DNA of 64,000 bases, from NCBI GenBank assembly GCA_013365325.1, contig JABVXV010000169.1:62001-126000 (forward strand), given 5' to 3'. Source of the DNA: Dipetalonema caudispina (taxonomy: Eukaryota; Nematoda; Chromadorea; Rhabditida; Onchocercidae). Under the pieces are notes generated by a model. That model did not search any database, was not told the DNA's origin, and saw nothing but the letters and a program-made list of their open reading frames with translations. This document shows positions 10,981-23,226 of the stretch, in pieces. The translations under genes and the position numbers were made by a program. Position 1 is the stretch's first letter, and every line of letters begins with the position of its first letter.

Positions 10981-13900
10981 TGAATTTTACTGCTGAGAAT
11001 TTTAAATTTTTATTCTCACGGTACTGTGTCTGTGGAATAATTATGAACATGTTTAGTCTCGACACAGTTATTTCACGATTTGGTTATATTTTCAGGATCT
11101 ACAACGAAATAAAGGCATCGTTGTAGAAGGATGATGCAACAGTGATTAGTTCATTTTTTTCATCTCAGATTCTTTTGGAACGTATTACTTCATTTGAAGG
11201 TCTCATTGTTGTTATTGCATGAAATGTAACATATGTTGCTGAAAAAAGTGGGAAGGAAGTAATTTCTGCTACAAATAGTACGATTTGATCTGGATCATTT
11301 CATGGGAAAGGTGTTTCTTATTTCTGAGTTACATAGTTTAGTTATTTCCATTCATTGTAAATTAAAAATTACTAGAGTTATAAAGAAATTCCAAGACTGA
11401 AAGTTTTGTTAGCCTACCTCTAGTTATCGAATTAATTATTCATTCAAACGATTATTTCTTGGCATAAACAATTCTCCTGTCATCCGTTCTTTTCCTTATC
11501 TGCTCGAACATTGCTGAGTCATAACTGTGAGTGGTCGCAGATGATTGTACTATAATTTTCCGTCATTGATTGTATTATCAGTTTTGTGAATACATTTAGT
11601 ATGGTGACACCACCTTACGTAGCTCTCCGGAATAGCGCTTGTGGTCAGATCGTAAAACTTTTAATTTTACTGATTAAATTGACTGTTGATTGTTTCATAC
11701 CTCTTTGATTTCGCCAGCCAATATACGATTTTTTTAATTGAAAATTTCTGGAACTTATATTTCCATGATCAGTTATTGCAACAACCACATTATTGTAGTT
11801 ATAAATTATATCTTATATTCAATGTTTAAGTGGTTTCTTATTGTATCATTTCAGTCTATTTCATGTAATTTAGTTTCCTTTTATTTCTCCTCAACATTAG
11901 TGCTATTTTCATTCTGCCTTCTCTTATTCCAGTAATTTGTCATGTGACATGTTCTCGTTCAACTTATATTTCTTGAAATTTCACCAATATTTCGTTTATT
12001 TTCTAGTATTGCTTCTTAATTTGTGTAATTTCTAAGTTTGTGACAATTTGTGCATTTTCGGTTATTTTCTTTCTCTTATGATACCCTCCATCGAGGAATA
12101 TTTCTGGTAATGAGTCGTTTGTTTGAAGAATATTATTTTATATCTTAACATCTGTGAAATATGACTGATTCGATTTTCTCATGAATTTAGGGTGCCAGTA
12201 AACGAAAAACAACCCTGTTTTAGTATATGTCAAATTTTATTTCCTTGAGTTCTGGAAATCTCCCTGTTTATTTCAGGTTGGTAAAGGTTGTCGAAAATAT
12301 GACTTCGGTCGTTTATTGTACAAAATCTTTTTATACCTCACGTCTATACTTCCATATTATTGTCATATAATGAATATAAATATCTAGTTTTCTAATTGCT
12401 TTGCAATTACAATATTGGTTATTAATAAATGGTAAAAGCCAAAGTTGTTGAGCTTTTATGGGTCGTATAATGAAAAGGATATAGTACACCCTTGTATTTT
12501 TCGTCCTTGGCACGGTCATTTGTTATAATCATTTGAAAGATATTCCTTTTCGCTGCCGATAACGAATAATGCCAAGTCCTTTTGGCCATTACTGGCTATT
12601 CGGAAGAGGTGAACTGGATAACGGTAGCACCAACTTGAGTAAACTTCTACGAATTTAAATCCAAACGCGATGGCTTGATTTCCTGAGATTTAGAAAAGAC
12701 CCCAAGCAGAGGTCACATGATAGCTAAAGCAACCTTTTTGTGGTCTTCTGAAGCGTTAACGTATGTCGGGTATGGTCCTGTCACAAGAGATTGGACAGAC
12801 TAGAAAAATGATGTTGAAGTTAATGATAATTCAAATTACAGTTTGGAGGAGCATATGAGGTTGTTATTGCAAAGTTACATGAGTGTTGACATGTATGCAC
12901 TAACGAAAGGGATAATTGCGCAAAGTTATATAGTTTTTTTGGGAGAACTTTGCAGTATAGTACAAGGATAAATTTAGGTTATCTGGATGATCAGAAACCA
13001 AAATAAGCCCGATGATGATAACAGTACGTTTTTCGAGGCGTGCTTTATCATCAAGTGTGATTGCAACGTACGTTTCGTTATCAGACGTGTAGGTAAAATA
13101 TGCTTGACCCTGTAGAAATGAAACTGGTCAAAAGATCGTCGTCTTCTTTTTTTCTTGTACTCTGTTTCTAATTGTTTACAAAGTTATAATTGTTAGCGAA
13201 AATCATTGTGACATTTGTTAAGTCTGATTTTATTCAGCTGACTAATTTACTGTATACAGCTTGCATTCCGGGGATTATTGACCATTCGAGATGAAATGTC
13301 TGGTAGAAGTGTTGACTTATTGAAGAAAAGGGTAGAAATCCCCTTCTACATTTTCATTTTTCATTCCAACACAGATTTTGAGGTCAGACAAATCAATTGT
13401 ATATGTTTGACACAATGACAATTGTTGAAAATATTTTAATAGTATTTCTATTTCATTTCATCTTCTGCTAAAATGCATCTTTTCCATGGCACACCAGATA
13501 TTCTTGACTGCGACTCAGACTAAATCTAAGTAATTAATTATTATCCTGATTCAATACTGCAATTTATCTTTAACTCTGATTCAATTAAGAGTTCCACTGT
13601 TCGAGTTCTAATTTAGGAGCAGATGGCACTGATAATTCTCTTCAAAATAACCGACTAGAAATTCTAGCAGATGGATACTTCTGGCGTTTGGGCCCTAAAT
13701 TAAAGCAAGACATTTGGTTGCACTTATTTAATTTTCATCCTGCCAGAAATCTAATTTTGTTTTTAAATATTGTACTGTTAGGTGGTTTCATCTCAATTTT
13801 CCATCCCTTAATCCTATTATCACCTAAATTTTTCAACTTTTCCAATACGAATTCAAGTAATTAATTCTTATCCTGATTCAATACCTTTCTTATCTTCAAT

Positions 13901-14709
13901 TTTGATTTAATAAAGAATTTCTCAGTGCTGATCATTCGATACTATTCATCTGGATTTTCGTTAGATGAAAAGAAGAAAGAGATAAATACATAAATTGATC
14001 AAACTAAAAAAGCTAACATATATTATTTAGACATTTTATTTCTGAACATAATGCAGATATCCTATTATTGTCCAGTAACATCCCATTTAGATGGATCTGG
14101 AGAGACAGGAAAAGTAATGATGAACGAAGATAGAATGTGATCACTTTAATTAAATTCGACTTCCCATCAATTAAGTCAAATCATACTAGCAATCAGAATT
14201 ACCGCCTAAAATCAAAGTAATAGCTGTCCGAAGTGGTGTCAACAACTGCGAGATGTCTCAAAACCGTGTCGCGATTTAATCCCTAACATTTGTGGCAAAC
14301 TGTCACGTAACTCGAAAGTTAATTTGTGTATGCGAGATTTAATTCAAGTCTTTGTACATTGTTTTCGGTCACCCGTAATTACAAGATTTCATTATATCAT
14401 TTCAAATTTAATATTTGTTAGAAATGGATATAAGATTACTGTCCATCATTCTATGCTTTCATAGATTTTACCTTTCTCCTTTAAATTTTCAATTATTTCA
14501 ATACTTTTAGGATTTTTGTTGTATTCATTCTTAATGTTAAATTATTATGGAAATGTTGAAGTTATTCATAATATCCATTATCATATTTAAATGCTGACTT
14601 AATTTCTGGTTGAATTTCATTCATTTGAGCTGTTGCTGAGGAGTGGTTAGAAACAAACGAAAGGAAAATTGAGGGAAAAGTGGTAGCAATAAAGTGGTAG
14701 CAATTGATT
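10981..14709. other. Intergenic region, 3.7 kb
   Basis: No supported exon on either strand; open frames here are short and lack splice context. It contains a near-identical 30-base element at 13528-13557 and 13855-13884 (one mismatch seen by eye), and a perfect 14-base tandem duplication just before the NELF-A start. The 3' end of the Germ cell-less transcript and the 5' control region of NELF-A must lie here. Confidence 0.5.
14677..14704 (+). repeat. Perfect 14-base tandem duplication before the NELF-A ATG
   Basis: The unit aaagtggtagcaat occurs twice in direct tandem, at 14677-14690 and 14691-14704, five bases upstream of the ATG. Each copy carries a TAG that could serve as a splice or trans-splice acceptor, so the duplication may have doubled the acceptor. 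Confidence 0.9.
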
Positions 14710-15285
14710 ATGGCGAATCAAGTGAAGGATACCGATAATGCATCAGAAGTTAAAAAACAAAAAGTCGAGGTAATACCGTATTGATTTTCTGCATTTTTTA
14801 TTCATATATACTGCAGACGTAACAATGCATTTTATCATTTAGTAAAATAGAACTAACTGTGTTAAATCTCATATCTTCTTTTGCAATTCATGATTCGGTA
14901 AGATGGAACCATACAAGGATTACAATTGATGTAGTAAAAGTATAGGTGTTAGCGGAAATTTTGCAGTATTGGCATTGTAAATATCGGATGGTTGTTCTAG
15001 CCAGCATTAAATTATGATACACCGTTCAAAGTGTCAATGCCAAGTTCCCAACTGCGTGATTTGGATCTGGTGAAATGGTTGGATAATAAACTTGGTGATA
15101 ACAGTGAATTATGGAGTGGTCGACAAGCAGCATCGTTACTTTCACGCGAAATGCTGGTAGAATTGGAAACATGTTTTCAAGCACTGGAATCGAATGTTAA
15201 ATTGAAAATTGTATTAGCTGTCCCGCATTTATCCTATCGGCTTATTACGATGGTGCGTTTTCTCTCTTTTTTTTTTTGTTTGTTT

Positions 15286-15325
<40 letters not shown>

Positions 15326-18300
15326 CTTTCATCCGCTTGGAAGATATTTGATATAAAGCAAATATGAACTATGGTTATAATGCCCGTTTTTGATTTTAAA
15401 CGTCAAACGTTAGTAGACTTTTAAATTTAAACATCATTAATTATTCTACTGCACAAACTAAATGTTTTCTCTGAGTTTTTCTTTTTTTTCATTCTTTTGC
15501 TTTCTTCATGTACGTTATCATTATTTTATTTTTTAATTCTCAGAGTATCGTATTTTGGTTTCAGTGGAAAGAGCCGTTGATAAATTTATTGGATCTGGCT
15601 CGAAGAGATGCTGATGATTGGATTGAAACCGTTGCTGACATGTATAGAGAATATCCTATTCGACAATGTATAATACCAATACCTACCAACGCGGATTCGT
15701 ATTTTTGTAAATCTCTTGATGAGTTGAGAAAAATGGGTAAGGTTTTATCAGTTTGGGAATTATGCTTCCTTACTTTAAGTCTGTAACTATACGAATGTTA
15801 TAAAAAGAAGATATTTGCTGCAAACATATTCCACACGGTTTTTTTATTGTAACCATACGGGGTTACAATCATTCTGAATTCTTTATTAAATGCATGAATT
15901 TCTTTCGATCCTTCACTAAACATCAAACAAACTAAGCGAAGTGGGTGGAATTACAGATGAAGTAGTCTGATGTTCGGAAGGAATTTTTTTTAGATTTTGA
16001 AATCATAAATTCATAAATTTGTTTCCAGTTAGAAAACACTCCGCAAATAACAATTTACGATTGTTACCAATTGATTTAAGTGCCGTATCACAAACTGCAA
16101 TCAAGGTATATTAATTTTGAATTCGTTGTAGAATTAGTTAGGATGACGAATACTTTATTTAATCGTGGTTTTTCCTCTTTACACAATTACTTTAATTCTT
16201 ATATCTGTTATGTTATCATTTTGTTTCCCATTAACAGATTCAGATTTTTAGACGCGTTTTGGTTTAACCGAAATTGAAAATCGGAAACATTTCAATTTGA
16301 AACGACGCGCTAAATCATATACATTAAAAGCTGAGCTGCTGAAATGTTAGCGATCTAATATTTATTTTGAATTGAATTCAATTTTCCGAAATCTTATTTT
16401 CAAATGCTGTTGAGAAACGGATTATTGATGTGTTAGTAGATCGAAAAAGGATCTTTTTCCTGACATTTGCACTATATTTGCAGCAGTAGAAGTTGGTTAC
16501 AATAGAAATAAAAATCAGAAGTTTGACGTCGTATCATCGAGTTTTCCGATTCGAATGCGAAGCACTGTCAGAAAACCGAACAATGATTGTAGGTGTCTTT
16601 TTTGTTAGAAAAAAATGTTCATAAAGTACATTAGGAAATCTTCCAACTATATATTCTAGTAGTATTTTTATATTCAGGACAGTTTTCGGTAATATCAGCT
16701 GTAGTCTCCTTTTGTCTTAGGCAGTTGTAATTAGGCCGAAAAGATCATACACATTTGTTTTTAAAAGAGATAGATTTCTTGGTATCCTGATATCAAATTA
16801 AACTTCCTCAGTGACCCGACAGGTCTGATCCTCGTGCAGTTTATGTAATCAAGGGTAGTGTGTAGTTTTATGGATATTAGTGGCCCTCTTTACGTCGGCA
16901 GCGCTGTCGACAATATCAATGGCTAATAATTCCTAAGGTTTCCGAGTTTAGTATCTGTTACTTTTTTTGGTGCTTTTCGGAATTTCAAACGATTCGTTTG
17001 AAAAATTGATGGTTTTTATACATTCTAGTACCAATGCGTGGGATTCCAACTACAAATACTTGTAAATTATCCGCTGGTTTTACGAATGAACCACGTAAAT
17101 TTCAAAGACAGTTAACGAGGCGGGAAGGTGGTGCTAAATTTATTGATATTGGTGATCTGCCACAGGCGTTGAGTGTTCGTCGAAAAGAGCAGGAAGCAGA
17201 AGAACGCGCAAGAAGACATCAGGAGAGGGAAGAGCAGAGAAAGCGTGCACAGGCTGAAAAGGCTGTAAAAGTTAGTAGATTGCTAATTTCAGTCATTTGA
17301 AAGCAATATTATTCTTGCGAATTTTAAGTGGAATATATTAGCTGCTATATGCTTGTAGAACATTGTTTAATTAGATGAAGTGTTATTAAGTTTCAAATTT
17401 CTAGGATGCGAAACGAGCTGCAATAGCTGCGCAGAAGGCTAAAGAAGCTGCTGCAGCTGCTGCCGCAACAGTAGATGAAGTTACGGCTGCAGTAAACGAA
17501 GCAATTTCTTCTGCAATTCGAAATTCGATTCATCACCAGTGTAATATTCCTGTGAATGTCGAAAGCAGTGACTCCAGGCAAAGCATCAGCCAACTCCCAT
17601 CCTCCTACGGTGATGTTCGCGACTTACCAACAATACAGTCGGAACAAAGTCAAGATCCGCAGCCGTCTTCAACTGCAATTAATTTATCTCGAGTACTCCT
17701 CTTTAGAATTGTACCAAATTCTGTTTGGAACAAGTACTGTACTTCTAATTTTTTGGGAGGAAGTGTGTTCTACCGATCTCAGACCTTATATGAGAATTTA
17801 GTGTTGATTTGTGGAATCATCGTCTGTTGGCAGTTGACAATTTCTAATGTGTGGTAGAAAGCTTATATCATGTATGCTGAATGAAATCATTGATAACCTT
17901 ACTGGTACATCAGCTACGGATTTGACTGAGTGAAATGTGATGATCATTTTTGACAGATACAATCGATTAAGCTTTTTTTTATCAGGACTTTATTTAGCGT
18001 GAATCATTCGCACGTCGTCAATGTGAAGAAATGTTAGCTTGTGCCAATGTATTGAACGAAGAAGGTCATCGTATGGTCATTGCTTTCATGTCCGGTAATA
18101 AAGGTGGGTGAATTTGTCAATAAAAAGAAAACACAATTCTAGATTTGCTGTCCAGATAAGCGCTTTGTGTGTTGATTTTTTTTTTTTTTTCAACTCTAGG
18201 AAGAATTTTTTGAAGGAAGGAAGTGGATTGAATGGGGAAGTTCACTTTATGCGGAACTGTAATTTTTTAGAAATGATCTGAAAAAAATCTGCATTCCTAG

Positions 18301-18910
18301 TTTATAGATAGATCCTGGAAATTGACATTAAAGCTTAATGGTGAATAGCAAACTATCACGGTAGAAATTATGGGTGTTTGAAGCAAAAACAAGCAAACTG
18401 AATAATTGAGCTTTTTGTTATTATGGATTAACTGATCTTATATTTATGATAAAACTGATCCAGGGAATGTTTCAGTTCATCCATACCCACATTTGGGTGA
18501 CCTGTTGACCTTGAAGTTGTCAGAAACTTACGAAGATGAGCTTCGACCAGATGGGACGGTGCAGAAAATGCGTGTGGAAACTTTTTTTCAGGTACTGTAA
18601 CATTAGCAACGTGTAATTTTATTTTTATGTTATGTTCTTTATACATTATTAGTATTTCGGAAAAACTTCAGACTTGATTACTTTACCACACATGAATTAG
18701 TCGTACACACTACGACATAATGTAGGCAGGGCCGATTTTGGCAGCGACTTCAAATTAAATATGCGAATGTCGTGTTTACGATTTTTTTAGATGGATTATC
18801 GGACTGGTGAATGGAAGCGCCTGCGAAAAACGCGAGCTTTACGCCCTGAAGAAATGCGCACATTCCAGCAAACGGTTATGCAATCAGCGCACACTCCAAC
18901 AGGGAGTTAA
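14710..18910 (+). CDS. NELFA: Negative elongation factor subunit A (NELF-A/WHSC2)
   Basis: NELF-A is the RNA polymerase II-binding subunit of the complex that, with DSIF, holds polymerase paused near promoters. Exons: 14710-14769, 15001-15252, 15565-15736, 16029-16105, 16252-16345, 16484-16588, 17029-17270, 17405-17692, 17998-18103, 18464-18591, 18791-18910; phases all join, giving 547 aa (human about 528). Landmarks follow human NELF-A in order: WLDNKLGDNSELW (about 44-56); a helical N-terminal domain through about 190; KHFNLKRRAKS (about 199-209); PMRGIPTT and REGGAKFIDIGDL (about 255-295); an Ala/Glu/Arg-rich coiled coil (about 297-360); and the C-terminal module RESFARRQCEEML...VIAFMSGN, LTLKLSE, and MDYRTGEWKRLRK (about 431-525). 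The C. elegans genome is known to lack NELF, so its presence here matters. A 39-base T run lies in intron 2. Confidence 0.93.
15287..15325. repeat. Poly(T) run of 39 bases
   Basis: Uninterrupted T run just inside intron 2 of the NELF-A gene, preceded by TTTG repeats. Its exact length may be unreliable in the assembly. Confidence 0.9.
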
Positions 18911-19412
18911 GCTGGAAATGGCCTAGTTCATTCTGCTGTACAGTATTGTTAATTTTATTATTATAGACCTGTTTTAATCGCTGTTTTTACATATTAAAGG
19001 TGTAGAAATGTAATTGTAACTCCTTTGCCTGTTACTTTTGGTTAAAATCGCTTCTTCAGTTGAGAATTTCAATTTGAAAGGTGAAATTCAAATGATGTAT
19101 TCTGTGGCATTTTACATACCAGTTGCATTATTATATGCATTTATTTATTCCATTTGTGATACCTCGTTCTGTATTTTTATCTTTTTAACTGTAGATATTA
19201 AAATGCAAAAAATATTAATAAGACGTCAGTATCAGTGACTTGCGGTTTCCTAATTTTCTTCTTTTTTTGTTGAAAGAACAAAGAGTAAAACTTTTTTGGA
19301 GGAAAAAGCGAAGCGAGGGTTTATCTCTCTGGCACGATGGAAGGACTTCAGTTGAGTCAAATCGTGTTTCGGTCGCTGCTATTTCAGTCGCAGACTTTTT
19401 CTTCTGTTTTTC

Positions 19413-19443
<31 letters not shown>

Positions 19444-21722
19444 GTTTTTTTTTTTTTTTTGGTTCATGTACTGCCGTTAGGCAGTTGGTTAAGGTATCGT
19501 ATATCTACTTTTCCTGTATATCTATTTATATTCGTATTCGTATTTCTATTTCATGTACTTCCACGCATCATTATTCCGATAGATTGAGTTGATTGTAATT
19601 TTTACGTTCAATATCGCTTTATCTGAGTAATGAAATCACTGTACAACAATCTTCTGTATATGCTGCTAATTCCTTACCTATCTTTTCGATAGCCATGATG
19701 TTTCAAAATTAGAATATAATTATGACTCGCACATAAACATTTTTCTTTATCAGTTATTGTTGTATTGCATAGTTTATAGCAGAGAGGGATAGAAAATTTA
19801 ATTTTGTTATCGATCCTTAACAACATCTACTTTACTTTGCTAAAAAGTTTCTCAAACTTAAAAAGTACTTCGGAAGATGTAAAATATCGGACAGGATGAG
19901 ACAAACTTGTAAATTTCTTTTTGCATCAAGTCTGTGGTCTGTATGCAGCCTTTTGTCCGCGAATGTCTCTCTGAGATGTCTTTGCATAGTTCCTTTTAGT
20001 TTAAATTCTTTATGCAGTAAGGAACAAACTCTTAATGCTCATAAATTTTGCAGAAATGTTGGGATGATGAATAAATATTGATGTTTAAGGTTGGGAATTT
20101 GTGAAGGAATTCGATGACGGCTATTCTTCATATTCGTTTTATTGGCGATCTCAAAAGCTTACTTATATGATCAAGCGAAGTTCATGTAATTTTATCAAAT
20201 GATTATTGGTTGGAACGGCGAGTCTAGATTCTTTGATCACCATTTTAAATAACATTTAATGAGTCGAGATTGGCCAAGTAACAATCATCCCTAGGTTGGG
20301 ACTATTCTTAATGGCTGGATTAATTATTATTATGGTTTTTCTTTTTTTTTTTTTATCTCTCTGAACAATTATTCTCGCATTGTTTTGAAATAAACAGATA
20401 TGGGAAATGATAAACATTCAGTAAACCGAAAAAATGGTTTTTTCAAAGTCTTGTTACAAGACTGTAGGCTGGTGTCACATGAATTCAAGCATTTTTTGAT
20501 AAACCCTGACTTCATTAATTAATTGAATTTCCATGTTTTTGATATAATCACGAATGACTGCTCGTTAAATTCTTTAATGTTTGTTACGTTATCTGCGCTC
20601 GGTGCATGAAAACTTAGGGAGCTCTTTTTTCATTGCAGGTTTTTAGGTAAATTTAAGTAATTAAGCAGTGCTAACTTTAACTGCATATAAAATAAGCTTA
20701 TTTCAAAATTTTCTTTTGTTCTTTAGTCCAGTTTAGTCCAAGCTGGAATTCCGAGAAATCGACTTTCACTTTTTCATGAACTTTCCGGGAATTCTTACAT
20801 TGACCTTAAGCATGGAGATTGCGGATCCTTTATCAGTTGTAAACAAAGTTGAGTGTTATCAGGGTCATGTTGAAATGGGCTACAAAAAATGCAATTTAGT
20901 ATTTTAAATACCACTTGCTGAGATTGAAAACTATTTGCTGCAACATCGAATGCAACGATCCGAAATGTGAAATGTAAACATGATACTGATTTCCCGCGCT
21001 TGTGGTATATTCAAGAAAAAATTCCTTCTTAGCAAAAACAAAAAAGATAAATCGGGCAAATTAATTGTATTCCTTGATACGAAGTGAATACAAAGAGAAA
21101 TGATTATTAAAAATGAGAAGAGTAAGAAAGAAGAAAGAACGACGAGCTAGTTTTTGAAAGAAAGAAAGGATTTAGAATCTTGGAGATATTACAAACAAAT
21201 ATTTTCCAAAAAAAAACTGTACTTGTTTGAACGTAAATCATGCTATTAATTGATAATTATAATTATTTTAATACATGAAATAGATCATAGCAAGTTCAAT
21301 GCTTTAAGTAATGCTGCGTGAATTCTTTGTACATGGTTCACGAATTCTAACGTCGACTTCATTTGGTTGAAAATTTGATGAAATCCACGTTAGGTTATGA
21401 TTATTAAAGGTACACTTTACGTCAACAATAAGTAATGCAAGGTAGGGAAGGAAGTAAGCAGGAAAGGAATCACGGATGAATTACAGTCTAACGAAATGAC
21501 ACGACATGAGGGATGAAAACCGATTTGATGATTGATGATGATGATGATGATAATAATAATAATACTAATGATGATGATGATGATGGCGGTGATGATTGTG
21601 GTGACGATAATGCTAGTTATGGCAGTGGTGTTAGAGGGAACATAAATTGGCGAGTATCCGCAGACACTACTGCAGTAGTGGTGACAGGAAGGAAAGTCAT
21701 TTTCCGACAACTCCTCCTAAAA
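18911..21722. other. Intergenic region, 2.8 kb
   Basis: Contains the NELF-A 3' flank, a T-rich low-complexity tract around 19400-19460, and a trinucleotide repeat near its right end. Open frames at 19038-19238 and 19240-19587 are dominated by Phe from T runs and are not supported as genes. Nothing else recognisable. Confidence 0.5.
21533..21597 (+). repeat. GAT/AAT trinucleotide repeat
   Basis: Runs of ATG/GAT units broken by AAT units. Read on the + strand they give an Asp/Asn run in the same frame as the downstream start at 21723, but no acceptor or initiation context makes this part convincing as coding sequence. Confidence 0.85.
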
Positions 21723-23188
21723 ATGGATTGCAGTTCAATTTGCCTCTTGGCCCTTTCTCTTGCACTTCCACAACCTTATGGCATTCAGGTTTGTTTCTAT
21801 TTTTTCATCCTAAAGTCTTAGTGTATTATCAAATTAATCATTTCTTTTTTAAATTTTCAAATTTTGTAATACAACAATTTTTGTCAATTTATCTATTGGT
21901 CTTTTCTCAAATTCTAGTGTGTAGGATGATTGAATCAAACTTATAATATTCAAACTCATCCAATTCCCTCTCTGCAATCCTCTAAGATAGCATTCTTCTT
22001 TGAAAATTTTATAAAAATTTAAAATTTTATAATTTCCATATATTAAGTAATATGGTAGGAAAAGATAGTACAACTGAAGAAATGAAATTGTTTAGTTGTA
22101 TTTATTTTTTATATCAGTAAATAATCATTACGTCATTGATTAATTCGAAAAATAAATTAGAAAAAACGCAAAGAGCGAGAAAATTTATAACTCGAAGGAC
22201 ATTAATTTGATTTAATCGTTTGTTTTTTTTGCTTTTATGCAAATATTTCTGAATAAAACAAGTGCTTTTTTTCTCTTTTACATCTATTATCAATTGTTAC
22301 ACAACAGTTTCAGATTTAAATCTTCTTTTGCTAATTAGTTTTTACCCACATTATCATCTAATATGCAACAAATGATAGCTACTTGGATGAAACGATGTTA
22401 TCAGGAGTAAAATGCTTATTTTGCATGAAATTTGGAAGTTAACACCAAATCAATAAAATGATCCAATTTAAAATATTGAATCATCCTTTGGTATAGTTAT
22501 CAATTCCTTTTTTGAATGAATTTTTGAAACTATCCTACAATTATCCCTTTCTTTTTATCAACCTGCCTATATATAACAATCGTTTTATTGGCAATTTCGC
22601 TGCATCGTATTATATTTACTATCACTATCATTGTAAAAAATTATCATCAATAGGATGATTTCAAATTTAAATTCAGATTTTCAAAATCACATCTAACTAA
22701 ATAATTCAGAAATTAAACACTATGAAAACTATTATTTAATGTATGAATGATTTTAAAATTTTACAGCAATGCAATTTATGACTTCATACATTTTCTTTAA
22801 TTTCCTTTTTTTCCTATCATACAGCTTATTCCTATACACTTCTCTCCTTCCTCTTCCCTTTTCTCCCATTTATGAATTCATTGTTCATCATATCACTTCT
22901 TCATCTTTTAGCTCCGAGAGGAAGCGGGGGAGAGGAAGTTTTATTCGTTTCAAAAGAATGACCTTCAAATGACTTGAATTTTTCGTGTTTTATTTTGTTC
23001 AATTCAGCCATTTTATTCTTTTCAGTTCAAAAACTTGTTCAATTCTTTAGGACATTTCGTTAATAGCTTTCCTTTCTTCCTTCTATTCTGAAGTGCATGT
23101 TAAAAACGAAAAAAAAAAATATCATTACATAAAAATTAACAAAAATTGTATTTACGTGTTTGTGAATTAATAGTTGAGATATTTCTAA

Positions 23189-23226
<38 letters not shown>

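Noticed and set aside
16080..16277. 65-codon + strand open frame
   Set aside because: Falls across NELF-A exons 4 and 5 and their intron in another frame.
19240..19587. 115-codon + strand open frame
   Set aside because: Mostly Phe from T runs; no splice context.
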